From: Halorussus vallis | GTDB taxonomy: Archaea > Halobacteriota > Halobacteria > Halobacteriales > Haladaptataceae | Assembly (NCBI RefSeq): GCF_024138165.1 | Contig: NZ_CP100000.1 | Span: 3,596,001-3,660,000, forward strand | Length of the DNA: 64,000 bases | Direction of reading: 5' to 3' | The notes under the pieces: generated by a model | Database searches by the model: none | What the model was told of the DNA's origin: nothing | What the model saw: the letters and a program-made list of their open reading frames with translations, nothing else | Shown here: positions 8,003 to 16,492 of the stretch, piece by piece | Layout of the letters: each line of letters opens with the position of its first letter | Position numbering within the stretch: the stretch's first letter is position 1 | Position numbers and translations under genes: made by a program

Positions 8003-8707
8003 TCAGTCCTCTCGCACCACGAGGATGGGTCGTTCGAGTCGGTCGGCGACGGTGTCGTAGGTCTTGCCGAACACCCGCTCGACGTTCGGCTGTTGCGTCT
8101 CGCCCATGATGACCAGGTCGTCGTCCCGCCCGGCCTGCGCGATGGCGAACGCGGGGTCGTCGGAGACGACCACCTCCGTGTCGATGCTCACCTGACTGAA
8201 CCCTTCGTCGACGAGTCTCCGTTTCACCTGCGAGAGCAGGTCCTCGCCCGCCTCCACGTCCGCTTCGGTTTCGGCGACGTGGAGCAACGAGACGTGCAAC
8301 AGCACCTCCTCGTCGAGCGAACTCAGGAGTTCGGCGGCGGGTTCGGCGAACTTCTCGTCGCGGATCGCGACCAGGACGTGTCCCAGCGTCGTTATCGGGT
8401 TCGGCACCAGCACCGCGTCGACGTCGCGCTCCTCGGCGACTCGCGTCGGCGCGGCGCTCGCGTCCTCGCCCATCACGAGTTCGACCTCGGCGGTTTCACC
8501 CCGGCGGACGAAACTCGACGCGAGCGTGTACAGCGACTGGTAGGCCTCTATCTCGCGCCGGTGGCGCTCGTCGTCGTCGACGTCGTCGGAGAGGTCGTAG
8601 ACGCCGAGCAGGACGACTTTGCAGGAGGTCAGCCCCTCGACGAACGTCGACGGGAGCGGGTCCGGGTCGGGGAACTCTATCGGAATCAGAATCGTGGGTG
8701 AAGCCAT
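8003..8707 (-). CDS. UspA-type universal stress protein
   Basis: 234 residues with one complete and one diverged Usp alpha/beta unit. The C-terminal end has the family phrase DLVIMGETQQPNVERVFGKT and finishes ILVVRED. The ATP-binding loop G-2x-G-9x-G(S/T) is altered in the visible copy, so it may not bind ATP in the standard way. Such proteins in haloarchaea often sit beside transporters or regulators; here it is divergent from an HTH regulator. Confidence 0.75.
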   Translation of the reverse strand: MASPTILIPIEFPDPDPLPSTFVEGLTSCKVVLLGVYDLSDDVDDDERHRREIEAYQSLYTLASSFVRRGETAEVELVMGEDASAAPTRVAEERDVDAVLVPNPITTLGHVLVAIRDEKFAEPAAELLSSLDEEVLLHVSLLHVAETEADVEAGEDLLSQVKRRLVDEGFSQVSIDTEVVVSDDPAFAIAQAGRDDDLVIMGETQQPNVERVFGKTYDTVADRLERPILVVRED

Positions 8708-8847
8708 CGCTGATACCCTCGTGGTGTCCTACGACCCGCGACAGAAAAGGCCCTGTGGCTTCTCGCGGTCGTCGCCGCTCCGAGCGGCCTCGCGGCGTCT
8801 CCTCGTGTCGCGGGGATTTATGCCGGTGGTGGCGAATGTACCAAGGG

Positions 8848-9630
8848 ATGGCCGACGTACTGGAGAACAAACGCGCCTCGACGCGCTTTCGCATCCTCGC
8901 GGAGATCGCCGACCGCCAACCCGCGGTCAGTCAGGGCGAGATTGCCGACGCGGTGGGCGTGACCAGCCAGGCCGTCAGCGAGTACATCCGGGCGCTCGTC
9001 GAGGACGGACTGGTCGAGAAGGAGGGTCGGTCGCGCTACAGCGTCACGAAGGAGGGCGTCGATTGGCTCCTCCGGGAGGCCGCCGACGTGCGCCGGTACG
9101 CCGACCACGTCACCGAGGACATCCTCGGGAGCGTCCAGGAGGAGGCCGCCATCGCCACCGGGGACATCTCTGAGGGCGAGACGGTCACGCTGTCGCTGCG
9201 CGACGGCCTGCTCCACGCCGAACCCGGCGAGGGCGGTCCCGCGACCGGGGTGGCGACCACGGACGCGGCGGCCAGCGACGACGTCGGCGTCACCGACTTC
9301 GAGGGCATCATCGACTTCGATCCGGGGGGCGTCACCGTCTACCAGGTCCCGCCGATTCGGTCGGGTGGCAGTCGGGGCGCGGACGTCGACGCGCTGGCAG
9401 ACGCCGCCGCGGCGGCCGACATCGTCGCCGCCACGGGCGTGGAGGCCGTGGTGGCGCTCCGCCGGGCGGGCCACGCTCCCGCGACGGCGTTCGGCGCGGG
9501 CGAGGTCGCCGCGGCCGCCGCCGACCGGGGACTCGACGTGGTGGTTGTCGCGACCGCAGACGCCGTCGGTCGGGTGACCGACGCGCTCCGTGACGGAAGC
9601 GTCTCGTACGAAGTGACGGACCTCGGCTGA
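8848..9630 (+). CDS. Winged-helix transcriptional regulator (COG1497-like)
   Basis: 260 residues. The N-terminal HTH (about 15-60: VSQGEIADAVGVTSQAVSEYIRAL, recognition helix in the second half) is followed by a long alpha/beta sensory region rich in Ala. It matches the archaeal COG1497 family of predicted regulators. Two ATGs are close together (8836, 8848). The TATA-like TTTATG near 8816-8821 is 27-32 nt from 8848 but too near 8836, so 8848 is preferred. Ligand unknown. Confidence 0.8.
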   Translation: MADVLENKRASTRFRILAEIADRQPAVSQGEIADAVGVTSQAVSEYIRALVEDGLVEKEGRSRYSVTKEGVDWLLREAADVRRYADHVTEDILGSVQEEAAIATGDISEGETVTLSLRDGLLHAEPGEGGPATGVATTDAAASDDVGVTDFEGIIDFDPGGVTVYQVPPIRSGGSRGADVDALADAAAAADIVAATGVEAVVALRRAGHAPATAFGAGEVAAAAADRGLDVVVVATADAVGRVTDALRDGSVSYEVTDLG

Positions 9631-9687
9631 TTCGGTCGCTCGATTCGATTGACTCTATTCAATCGACTCGATTCGTCCGATGGATTC

Positions 9688-9730
9688 GATTCGGGTCGGG
9701 CGAGTCGGCACGACTCGCCCGACCCGAATC
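9688..9730. terminator. 19-bp perfect hairpin between convergent genes
   Basis: Arms 9688-9706 / 9712-9730 pair perfectly around a 5-nt loop. It lies between the stop of the HTH regulator and the stop of the J-domain gene and can serve both strands. The preceding 50 nt are built from repeated GATTCG/TCGATT units. A short AAAAG follows on the plus strand. Confidence 0.65.
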
Positions 9731-9738
9731 GGGAAAAG

Positions 9739-10329
9739 TTAGCTCGCGCGGTTCTTCGCGGCGGTGTAGGCCTCTCGGACCTGCTGGAACGCCTCGCGGT
9801 CGCCGCCGTGGTCGGGGTGGACCTCCTTGACCTTCTCGCGGTAGGCCTGCTTTATCTCGGCGAGCGTCGCGTTCGGCCCCACGCCGAGGACGGCGAACGC
9901 CGCCTCGGTCGGGTCGACGCCGCCGTCCTCGACGTCGAGTTCGGGCGTCTCGAACGGCAGTCGGTCGCCCAGGTGCATTCCGGGCATCTCGTGTTCGACC
10001 AGCACCGCGAACGTCGGCGACCGCTCGATGCGGAAGTACGCCCGTGCGTCGAAGGTGATGGCGACGTCGCGCTCGGGGAGGTAGAACGCCACGTGCTGGC
10101 CCTCGACGAAGTGGTCCTCGGCGAACTCCTCGCCGATGGCCGTGAGATACTGACGTATCTCGACGCGCCGCCGCCCCTCCCCCGACGTGCCGGGACCCGG
10201 CGACTCGGTGGGATAGAGGCGCGCGCCGACGAAGAACACCCCCGCGATGACGACGCCGACCGCGGCCGACAACCAGAGGCCGACGACGAGCCACTCCGGC
10301 AGACCGCCGGCCAACCATTCCGGCAACAC
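9739..10329 (-). CDS. Membrane-anchored J-domain protein
   Basis: 196 residues if started at GTG 10327-10329 (first residues MLPEWLAGGLPEWL). One transmembrane helix (about 14-37) is followed by a cytosolic domain of unknown type and a C-terminal J domain (about 143-196) with an intact HPD at 171-173, the motif that stimulates DnaK ATPase. A J domain at the C-terminus behind a membrane anchor suggests DnaK recruitment to the membrane. A longer upstream reading frame exists, but its translation is basic and unlikely. Confidence 0.8.
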   Translation of the reverse strand: MLPEWLAGGLPEWLVVGLWLSAAVGVVIAGVFFVGARLYPTESPGPGTSGEGRRRVEIRQYLTAIGEEFAEDHFVEGQHVAFYLPERDVAITFDARAYFRIERSPTFAVLVEHEMPGMHLGDRLPFETPELDVEDGGVDPTEAAFAVLGVGPNATLAEIKQAYREKVKEVHPDHGGDREAFQQVREAYTAAKNRAS

Positions 10330-10543
10330 GGTTCGACGTAGGGGCCGTGTGGTAAAGAATCTCCCGCCGGCCGGAAACCGCCCGACTCGCCACCGATTTC
10401 GGGGCGACGACCGCCGACCGAACTGCTCCTCCGTGCGCCGGTCGAACGTGTCTGACCGCCGACTTCCCCAAGGGTAACATTCATGATGGCAGGGTGGGAT
10501 ACCATGAACGACAAATGTCAGTTCGGTTCCTACACTCCGAACA

Positions 10544-11083
10544 ATGACGACACGTGATACGAACCCAGACGGAACGGGAGAACTCGAACCGAGCCAGATA
10601 CACAACGTCCTCCGGAACGACCGCCGGAGACACGTCCTGAAACACCTCCGAGACGTCGACGGGGTGCTCTCGGTGGACGCGCTCGCGGAGCACATCGCCA
10701 CCATCGAAACCGACGAGTCGCCCCCACCTCGGGACGTCCGCAAGAGCGTGTACGTGTCGCTTCACCAGACACATCTTCCCAAGCTGGACGACCTCGGAAT
10801 CGTCGACTACGACCAGCGCCAGCAGGAACTCGAACTCCGCGACCGCGCCGAGGAGGTGGAGGTGTACATGGAGGTCGTCCCCGAACACGACATCTCGTGG
10901 GCGACGTACTACCTCGGAATCAGCACCCTCGGCCTCGTGACGCTGACGTCGGTGAAGTTCGACCTGCTCTTCGTCTCGTCGTTCGGGGTGGAGTTCTGGT
11001 CGTGGTACTTCCTCGTGCTCTTCACGCTGTCGGCGCTGTATCACGCGTACAACGAACGGAAGTGGCGGATTCTGGGTTCGTAG
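10544..11083 (+). CDS. DUF7344-type HTH-like protein with two membrane helices
   Basis: 179 residues. The N-terminal part (IHNVLRNDRRRHVLKHLRD, then the helix run to about 100) is the winged-helix-like DUF7344 region common in haloarchaea. It is followed by two hydrophobic segments (about 122-142 and 148-168). The protein is therefore a candidate membrane-tethered regulator. A TATA-like element is not obvious; a short AT-poor leader precedes ATG 10544. Confidence 0.7.
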   Translation: MTTRDTNPDGTGELEPSQIHNVLRNDRRRHVLKHLRDVDGVLSVDALAEHIATIETDESPPPRDVRKSVYVSLHQTHLPKLDDLGIVDYDQRQQELELRDRAEEVEVYMEVVPEHDISWATYYLGISTLGLVTLTSVKFDLLFVSSFGVEFWSWYFLVLFTLSALYHAYNERKWRILGS

Positions 11084-11163
11084 TTCCGGACCGAAAAAGC
11101 GGGTCGTCGTTCCTGACCGAAAACCGTGTCGCCGCGAGCCGACGGCGGCGGATTCGCGCTCGT

Positions 11164-11919
11164 TCAGCCGATGTACCGCAGGTCCTCGTCGGCCGCCATC
11201 GCCTGCTGGTTCTCCATCTCCTGGATCTTGCCGACCACGTCCTCCATCTCGTCGGCGCGTTCCTCGAGCGACTCGAAGTCGACCTCGAAGCCCAGCGCGT
11301 CCTGGAGCACCTCCAGGACGGCCTGGGCGCTCTTGGGGTCGACGAGGTAGCCGCTGGTTTCGCCCATCAGGCAGGTCGCCCGGACCCCGCGGCGCTCGCC
11401 GAGTCCCAGGAGGAGGCCGCTGGTGCCGACGATGCCGCCCGCGGGTTCGTCCTCGCGGAACTCGACGCCGACCTCCTCGAGTTCCTCGACGAACTCCTCG
11501 TCGGTGGCCGCGCCGAGGACGCCGTACTCGTCGATGAGTTCGCCGGTGGGCACGCCGCCGAGCGCGTAGACCGACTCGACGCCGAACTCCTCGGCCACGT
11601 CGAGGAAGGAGTCGGTGAGGCGGTAGTGGCCCCGACTGTCGCTGGCCTGCTGGTCGCCGGTCAGCACCAGCAGGTCGCGGTCGTCGAGTTCGACCGCGTG
11701 GAACTCCGCACAGACCAGGTCGGTCGTGCCGTCGTCGCCGACGGTCACCTGCGGGGGGAAGTGTTCCGAGTAGACGCGACGGACGAGTTCGCCGTCCTTC
11801 TCCTCCACCAGGTGCTCGGCGGCCAGTTTTCCGACGTGGCCGACGCCCGGCAGCCCCTCGATGAGGACGGGGTCGCGTAGCTCCGGGTCGGCGACTGTCT
11901 CGATGTCGAGTTCGTCCAT
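11164..11919 (-). CDS. Proteasome assembly chaperone family protein (PAC2)
   Basis: 251 residues matching the PAC2/PbaB family: opening strand PVLIEGLPGVGHVGKLAAEH, internal VLTGDQQASDSRGHY and ALGGVPTG, and a C-terminal acidic coiled tail. Archaeal homologues are proposed ATP-independent chaperones for proteasome-related complexes. It is the last gene of the ribosomal/translation operon, 5 nt after Nop10, a conserved archaeal arrangement. Confidence 0.9.
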   Translation of the reverse strand: MDELDIETVADPELRDPVLIEGLPGVGHVGKLAAEHLVEEKDGELVRRVYSEHFPPQVTVGDDGTTDLVCAEFHAVELDDRDLLVLTGDQQASDSRGHYRLTDSFLDVAEEFGVESVYALGGVPTGELIDEYGVLGAATDEEFVEELEEVGVEFREDEPAGGIVGTSGLLLGLGERRGVRATCLMGETSGYLVDPKSAQAVLEVLQDALGFEVDFESLEERADEMEDVVGKIQEMENQQAMAADEDLRYIG

Positions 11920-11924
11920 ACGGA

Positions 11925-12107
11925 CTACTCGCGGGCGCGCTCCTTAAGTGCCCGTCGGTACTCTCCGTACGGGTCCTCGGGGTTGAATGGCGCTGGCGCG
12001 CTGTTGACGGCGTCGGCGCCGCACTCCGGACAGGTCGCAGAAAGGGTGTACACCGGGCGGTCGTGGCGGCCGCGCCACGCCGAACAGACCCGGATGTCGG
12101 ACTTCAT
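11925..12107 (-). CDS. nop10: H/ACA RNP protein Nop10
   Basis: 60 residues, the typical Nop10 size. The zinc ribbon is reduced (Cys8, then Cys26 and Cys29 in TLSATCPECG), and the C-terminal helix PFNPEDPYGEYRRALKERA is the part that binds Cbf5. Nop10 is a core subunit of the guide-RNA pseudouridylation complex. Its ATG directly follows the aIF2-alpha TAG with no spacer. Confidence 0.95.
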   Translation of the reverse strand: MKSDIRVCSAWRGRHDRPVYTLSATCPECGADAVNSAPAPFNPEDPYGEYRRALKERARE

Positions 12108-12908
12108 CTACTCGTCTTCGGTCTGGCGCTCGCGGTGGAACGACCCGGTGCCGCCGATGGACTCGATGGCCGACTCGGCGCGGGCCGCGCTCTCCTCGAG
12201 CTGGGCCTCGGCCGTCTTGTAGTTGGGGGCCTTGACCCGGATGCGGTACTCGGGCGCGCCGACGTAGGTCACTTCGAGTTCGATCTCGTCGGGAATCTCG
12301 CCGTTGCCCTCGGCGGCCTGCAGCGCCTCCTTGATGTCGTCGACGCCGCCGCTCGCGGCGCTCTCCAGGTTTACGTACCCGGTGACGGTCACGTACGGCA
12401 CCGAGACGTTCTCGCGGGCGGTTTCGACGATGGCGTCGACCTCCTCGTCGGTGAGGTCGGTCCCTTCGAGCGCTTCGGGGCCGTGGATGGCGGCCTGCTC
12501 GAAGCCGCCGTAGAGGCCGCCGAACTCTGCCAGCAGTTCGTTGGCGACGTGGGCGTACTTCTCGTCGCCCATCTCCTCGCCGAACGCCAGCTCCATCCAG
12601 TTGTCGGCCTTCTGCTCGTTCTTCCACTCCTGGATCTTCTCGGAGCGCTGGTGGTCGTTGACGTCCTTGTACGAGAGGTCTATCTGCTGGGCGCCCTCGT
12701 CGACGTCCAGTACCTTGCAGACCACCGTCTGCCCTTCGCTGACGTGGTCGCGAACGTTCTTGATCCAGCCGCTGGCGACTTCGCTGACGTGAATGAGGCC
12801 CCGCTTGTCCTCGTACTCCTCGAGGTCGACGAAGACGCCGAAGTCCTCGATCTCGTCGACCTTGCCGACGACGAGTTCGCCAGTTTCCGGCCAGCCGCTA
12901 AATTTCAT
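12108..12908 (-). CDS. eif2a: Translation initiation factor aIF2 subunit alpha
   Basis: 266 residues: an N-terminal S1/OB domain (12-85, [22 protein letters not shown]), a helical domain (90-175) and a C-terminal alpha/beta domain that contacts aIF2-gamma. With the beta and gamma subunits it brings Met-tRNAi to the small ribosomal subunit. The start ATG overlaps the S27e stop (ATGA), and Nop10 follows directly. Confidence 0.97.
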   Translation of the reverse strand: MKFSGWPETGELVVGKVDEIEDFGVFVDLEEYEDKRGLIHVSEVASGWIKNVRDHVSEGQTVVCKVLDVDEGAQQIDLSYKDVNDHQRSEKIQEWKNEQKADNWMELAFGEEMGDEKYAHVANELLAEFGGLYGGFEQAAIHGPEALEGTDLTDEEVDAIVETARENVSVPYVTVTGYVNLESAASGGVDDIKEALQAAEGNGEIPDEIELEVTYVGAPEYRIRVKAPNYKTAEAQLEESAARAESAIESIGGTGSFHRERQTEDE

Positions 12909-13078
12909 CGGGCCTCTACGGTCTCTGTTACTTCGCCTTCGATGTCGGCCTTGCCGCCGGTCGGCCGGGCGAGCGTCGCACCGCAGACCGCGCAGGCGAC
13001 CTCGGTCGCGGCCTTGTCGAAGACGATCTGTTCGTTGTCACAATCCGGACACTGGACGGTGTAGAAGCTTCCTGCCAT
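12905..13078 (-). CDS. rps27e: 30S ribosomal protein S27e
   Basis: 57 residues beginning [17 protein letters not shown]. The zinc ribbon cysteines Cys10, Cys13, Cys29 and Cys32 are all present and the C-terminus matches S27e. The gene is easily missed because of its length. Its TGA overlaps the aIF2-alpha ATG by 4 nt, and its start is 4 nt after the L44e stop, as in other archaea. Confidence 0.95.
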   Translation of the reverse strand: MAGSFYTVQCPDCDNEQIVFDKAATEVACAVCGATLARPTGGKADIEGEVTETVEAR

Positions 13079-13082
13079 GGGT

Positions 13083-13364
13083 TTACTCCTGGAACTCCAG
13101 CCGACCGGCGCGCCATCCCTTGCGGAGGTGGGCCTTACCGCATTCGCTGCACCGGTACTTGAGGTCGGTCTTCTTCGTCGGCTTGTCGCCGCCGGGCACC
13201 TTCGAGAACCGGCCGCGGTTCCCGATACCCTTGCTGCCTTCGCGCTGCTTGCGCTGGTCCCACTTCATGCCGGACGACCGGCCGGTTCGGACCTTCTCGA
13301 CTTCGTGCTGTTCGTGGGCCTTGCAAAACGGACAGTACGTGTTGAACCGTCGTGGCATCTGCAT
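13083..13364 (-). CDS. rpl44e: 50S ribosomal protein L44e
   Basis: 93 residues starting [14 protein letters not shown] and ending [11 protein letters not shown], near identical in pattern to haloarchaeal L44e. The zinc-binding cysteines are Cys11, Cys14, Cys72 and Cys75. It heads the operon L44e-S27e-aIF2alpha-Nop10-PAC2. A TATA-like TTTTAAG on the minus strand (about 13400-13406) lies some 38 nt upstream. Confidence 0.96.
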   Translation of the reverse strand: MQMPRRFNTYCPFCKAHEQHEVEKVRTGRSSGMKWDQRKQREGSKGIGNRGRFSKVPGGDKPTKKTDLKYRCSECGKAHLRKGWRAGRLEFQE

Positions 13365-13622
13365 AGATATCTACCTTGGCGTTTCGTAGAAGCGCGGGGC
13401 TTAAAACCCGTTTGGTTCACGCCGGCCCGGACGCGGGCGATTCGCCCCGACGCGCGGTACGGCCGGACTCGTCGGGTCGCCGGGACGCGGGGTTCGCCCG
13501 GCCGAGCGTTCGGCCGGGCCGGTTTTACTTTCACCGAGAGTGGAACGATTTTAAGGTCGTACGCACTATATTTCACGCCAACGGTCGCGGGAAGAGGCGG
13601 TTCCGCGGCCGGGGAGGTAACC
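13365..13622. promoter_or_regulatory. Divergent intergenic region with hairpin and promoters
   Basis: Between L44e and the next rightward unit. It holds the leftward TATA (about 13400), a 10-bp perfect hairpin (13496-13505 / 13510-13519) followed by GGTTTTACTTT, and a rightward TATA-like CTATATTT (13566-13573). A strong ribosome-binding site GGAGGT (13613-13618) lies 4 nt before ATG 13623. The hairpin plus T-rich run could end a short rightward transcript. No gene seen. Confidence 0.5.
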
Positions 13623-13691
13623 ATGAAAACGGGCAACGTCGACGCCGGGAGGCGTCACCGAACGCGATTCAGGGGAGGGTCGAGTCGATGA
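13623..13691 (+). CDS. 22-codon leader peptide coupled to the next gene
   Basis: ATG 13623 opens a 22-residue very basic frame (MKTGNVDAGRRHRT... ending SSR) whose TGA (13689-13691) overlaps the ATG of the next gene (13688). It has the best ribosome-binding site in the area (GGAGGT, 4-nt spacing), whereas the downstream gene has none of its own beyond what lies in this frame. This arrangement is typical of a translated leader that governs downstream initiation. A basic peptide is unusual for a haloarchaeon, so translation rather than product may be the function. Confidence 0.5.
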   Translation: MKTGNVDAGRRHRTRFRGGSSR

Positions 13692-14524
13692 GCGTGGCCG
13701 CGCTACTCGCGTCGGTCGCGCAGGGAGCGCCGTGTCAACGCGTGCGCACCTACTATCTCACCGACGGGGCGGCCGCGCCGCACCTGCGGGACTTCGCGAC
13801 CGCGATGGAGCGAACCGCCGGCGCGCTCTGCGTCCGAACACAGAGCGCGCCGGCGGGCGAGCGGGTCGTCCGCTACGCGAGCGACGGGGACCGGGGCCGC
13901 GACCGGAGTCCGACGGGCGGCGACTGGGAGTGTGCCACCCGCGAAAACGTGAGCGAGGAGTGGTCGGTCGAATCGACGTCGCGCGAGAGGGTGCTCGCGT
14001 GGCTCGAAGCCGGCGTCCGGTCGGACGGAAACGTCCCCGACCTGCTCGCTTACGACGACATTCGGGGTGCGTTCGAGGGCGGGAGCGACGCTCCGGGGCG
14101 AACCGCACCGTGCGGCGACCGCGACTCGGTCGGTGACGCGTCGGACGCCACCGACGCTCCGACGCTCACGGACGGGGGCGTGCGCCCGTCGGTCGACGGG
14201 CGCACGCCCGACGCGATTCCGGTCGCCGAACACGACCTGCTGGCCGACCCGGTCCTGGCCAGTGCATTCCGGGCGGTCGGTCCCGGCGAGCGCGTCTTCC
14301 GACTCCCGCTCTCGCTCGCCGCGGAGACGGTGCTCGAACCGGTTTCGGGGAGCGACCGCGTGTTCGTCGCCGCGTCCGTCCCCGAGCGCGAAACCGACCG
14401 GGCCCACTACGTCCGACAGGGTCGAGCGAGCGACCGGTTCCCGAAGGCCGAAACCGCGGTGTACGAGCGCCCGAGCATGGACGATAGAGCCGAGGGTCGG
14501 GAAGACGGAGGTGAGGCGGCGTGA
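13688..14524 (+). CDS. Haloarchaeal protein of unknown function, first of three coupled genes
   Basis: 278 residues starting MSVAALLASVAQGAP. It opens with a short alpha/beta stretch (RVRTYYLTDGAAAPHLRDFA) and has a long acidic Asp/Ser-rich middle (about 115-180). A C-terminal globular part (about 190-260, FRAVGPGERVFRLPLSLAAETVLEPV) follows, then a charged tail. I do not recognise the family. Two long inverted repeats lie in the coding sequence (13815-13856 and 14176-14209). The stop overlaps the next start (GTGA). Confidence 0.75.
   Translation: MSVAALLASVAQGAPCQRVRTYYLTDGAAAPHLRDFATAMERTAGALCVRTQSAPAGERVVRYASDGDRGRDRSPTGGDWECATRENVSEEWSVESTSRERVLAWLEAGVRSDGNVPDLLAYDDIRGAFEGGSDAPGRTAPCGDRDSVGDASDATDAPTLTDGGVRPSVDGRTPDAIPVAEHDLLADPVLASAFRAVGPGERVFRLPLSLAAETVLEPVSGSDRVFVAASVPERETDRAHYVRQGRASDRFPKAETAVYERPSMDDRAEGREDGGEAA
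13815..13856. repeat. 16-bp inverted repeat with 10-nt loop inside the coding sequence
   Basis: Arms 13815-13830 and 13841-13856 pair perfectly. It is one of two long palindromes in the 13688-14524 gene. Confidence 0.8.
14176..14209. repeat. 15-bp inverted repeat inside the acidic linker
   Basis: Arms 14176-14190 and 14195-14209 pair perfectly around a 4-nt centre. The region encodes GGVRPSVDGRTPD, in the low-complexity middle of the protein where length changes should be tolerated. Confidence 0.8.
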
Positions 14525-15108
14525 GCAGCGGTCTGTCGCCCCACCCGGAGGACGACCGGCCGCGCTCGCCCGACGCCGAGCGGTCGGCCGACGAGGAACC
14601 GACCGCCCGGGCGGACGCCGCCGGGAGGACGCGACGGGGCGAAACCGCCGACGAGGAGCCGACACCGCCGGAAACGCTGCCCGACGTCTCGCCCGGCGAC
14701 GAGGTTCGGCTGGCGGTGCCGGACTACGAGTGGGCGAGTCCGCTGTCGGTTCGGCGGGTTTCCCACGAAGCGGGTTCCCGGACGGTCTACCTCGACGGGC
14801 CGCGGGGCGGGAGCTACGCGGTCGTCGCCGACGGCGAGTCGCCGCCGACCTGCTACCGCACCGAGGGGCTGGAACTCGGGCTGAAGCGCGGCGACGTGAC
14901 CCGGTTCGAACTCGCCGACCCGACCGAGTACGGCCCGGTCGAACTCCCCGACCACGTGACCCGCGAGGAGTTGCAGGCGGCGGTCGAGTCGTCGTCGACC
15001 GTCTTCCAGGTTCAGCGGAAGCTCCGGATGGGCCGCGAACAGCTCTCGCCGGTGCTGGCTCGGTTGGGCCTCCGCGACGAACTCGAGGACCCCTCCTCGC
15101 GGCTATGA
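14521..15108 (+). CDS. Haloarchaeal protein of unknown function, second of three coupled genes
   Basis: 195 residues. Residues 1-60 are disordered and Pro/Glu/Asp-rich. Residues 60-140 look like a small beta domain (SPGDEVRLAVPDYEWASPL through SYAVVADGESPPTCYR). The C-terminal 50 residues form a helical bundle resembling an HTH (TREELQAAVESSSTVFQVQR). GTG start overlaps the previous stop; its own stop overlaps the next start (ATGA). Family not recognised; the HTH-like end suggests nucleic-acid binding, weakly. Confidence 0.7.
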   Translation: MSSGLSPHPEDDRPRSPDAERSADEEPTARADAAGRTRRGETADEEPTPPETLPDVSPGDEVRLAVPDYEWASPLSVRRVSHEAGSRTVYLDGPRGGSYAVVADGESPPTCYRTEGLELGLKRGDVTRFELADPTEYGPVELPDHVTREELQAAVESSSTVFQVQRKLRMGREQLSPVLARLGLRDELEDPSSRL

Positions 15109-15509
15109 CAGACGAGTACCGCTTCGAGTGCGTCGAGTGCGGCGCGGTGATTCGAGCGGCCGGCGCCGACCCCGAGACGGCCCGCCGCCGCGCCCGCGAA
15201 CGCGGGGCCGACCACGTCAACGACGCCCACGCCGACCGACTCGCCGAAGCGGCCGACCGGCCCGACGAACTCGCGCCCGACGACCTGCTGACCGGCGCGG
15301 CGGCCTACGGGTCGATGCACGGCTGGCTCGCGCCCGAGGACCACCTGCTGGTCTGTGCGGACTGCGGCTACTACTTCGGAGACCCCGAAATCGACGAGCG
15401 CCGCGAACCGGTCGGCGACGGGGGACTCATCTGTGCGGCCTGCTACGACCGCCGCGTCCACGACCGGGTCGAGGCGGTGACGCGCGCCGTCGACGATTTC
15501 TTGCGGTGA
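15105..15509 (+). CDS. Zinc-ribbon protein, third of three coupled genes
   Basis: 134 residues with three CxxC-type pairs: FECVECG near residue 9, LVCADCGYYFG near 84 and LICAACYDRRVHD near 109, plus His residues between them. These are likely two treble-clef or ribbon zinc sites. The N-terminal half carries the charged helix ETARRRARERGADHVNDAHADRL. No catalytic motif is seen. Coupling to the two preceding genes implies a shared task, unknown. Confidence 0.72.
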   Translation: MTDEYRFECVECGAVIRAAGADPETARRRARERGADHVNDAHADRLAEAADRPDELAPDDLLTGAAAYGSMHGWLAPEDHLLVCADCGYYFGDPEIDERREPVGDGGLICAACYDRRVHDRVEAVTRAVDDFLR

Positions 15510-15583
15510 GCGCGGCTCGCCCCGTATTTTTCGTTTTACAGAGGCAAGAATTAAGTACCGGTGGTGTACAGCGGGAAACGAAC

Positions 15584-16492
15584 ATGACGGTCGATCGGAG
15601 ACAGTTCCTGAAGCGCACCGGTGCGACGACTGCTGGGCTGGCCGCGGTGGCGGCGTCGGCGGGCACGGCGACGGCCTACGACGTAGGCCTCGTCTCGACC
15701 CGCGACCACTACACCGACGACGGCTCCTCGCTGGTGTCGGGCGAGACGAAGTACAGCTACGACACCAACGGGCAGGTTCCGGGCGTCGACACCGGGTGCG
15801 TCTCGGACCTGACCGTCTTCGTCCACGGCTGGGACAAGAAGAGCAGCGAGAGCGACGCCGAGGCGGCCGCCCGCGAGAAGATCCGCCACGCCCGCGACTC
15901 GCTGGTCGGTGCGGGCTACGGCGGCACCGTCGTCGGCTACACCTGGGACAACGACGTCGGCGGCGGCGCCGACTACGGGTGGGGCGAGGCCCAGGACGTC
16001 GCCCAGAAGAACGGGCTGAAACTCGCGCAGTTCGCGGTCGACTACAAGTACGCCTGCCCGAACGGTCGGCTCCGATTCGTCAGCCACTCGCTGGGCGCGC
16101 AGGTGGTTCTGAGTTCGCTCCGGTCGCTGAACGCCACGTCGTGGTGGCACGACAACGGCCACGACGTCTACTCGACCCACATCCTCGGCGGCGCGCAGGA
16201 CAACGAAGCGCCCACCCAGGAGTGGACCGACACCTACGAGGCCATCCGCGACGCGGCGGTCGCCGCCTTCAACTACCACAGCCACGAGGACGACGTGCTC
16301 CAGTGGATCTACAACTCCTTCGAGGCCGACCAGGCGCTCGGCGAGACGGGCTACGAGGACGGCAACACGCCCGCGCCCAACTACACCGAGTACGACGCCA
16401 CCTCCCAGGTCGGCAACGACCACTCGGGCTACCTCTCGAACCTCTCGGACGAAGTGGTCTACCACATGGAACACGTCGGCTCGTACGTCTGA
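15584..16492 (+). CDS. Tat-exported alpha/beta-hydrolase (lipase-like)
   Basis: 302 residues. A twin-arginine signal peptide (MTVDRRQFLKRT, then an Ala-rich core to about residue 30) directs export of the folded protein. The hydrolase core has the oxyanion segment TVFVHGWDKK at 78-86 and the nucleophile elbow SHSLG with Ser169 (Ser replaces the first Gly of GxSxG). Acid and His candidates lie in NYHSHEDDVLQW near 265-275. It is likely a secreted esterase or lipase; substrate unknown. Confidence 0.85.
   Translation: MTVDRRQFLKRTGATTAGLAAVAASAGTATAYDVGLVSTRDHYTDDGSSLVSGETKYSYDTNGQVPGVDTGCVSDLTVFVHGWDKKSSESDAEAAAREKIRHARDSLVGAGYGGTVVGYTWDNDVGGGADYGWGEAQDVAQKNGLKLAQFAVDYKYACPNGRLRFVSHSLGAQVVLSSLRSLNATSWWHDNGHDVYSTHILGGAQDNEAPTQEWTDTYEAIRDAAVAAFNYHSHEDDVLQWIYNSFEADQALGETGYEDGNTPAPNYTEYDATSQVGNDHSGYLSNLSDEVVYHMEHVGSYV

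Noticed and set aside
13703-15220. Long leftward frame over the three coupled unknown genes
   Set aside because: Its translation is Arg/Pro-rich and unlike haloarchaeal proteins; the rightward frames show acidic composition and overlapping starts.
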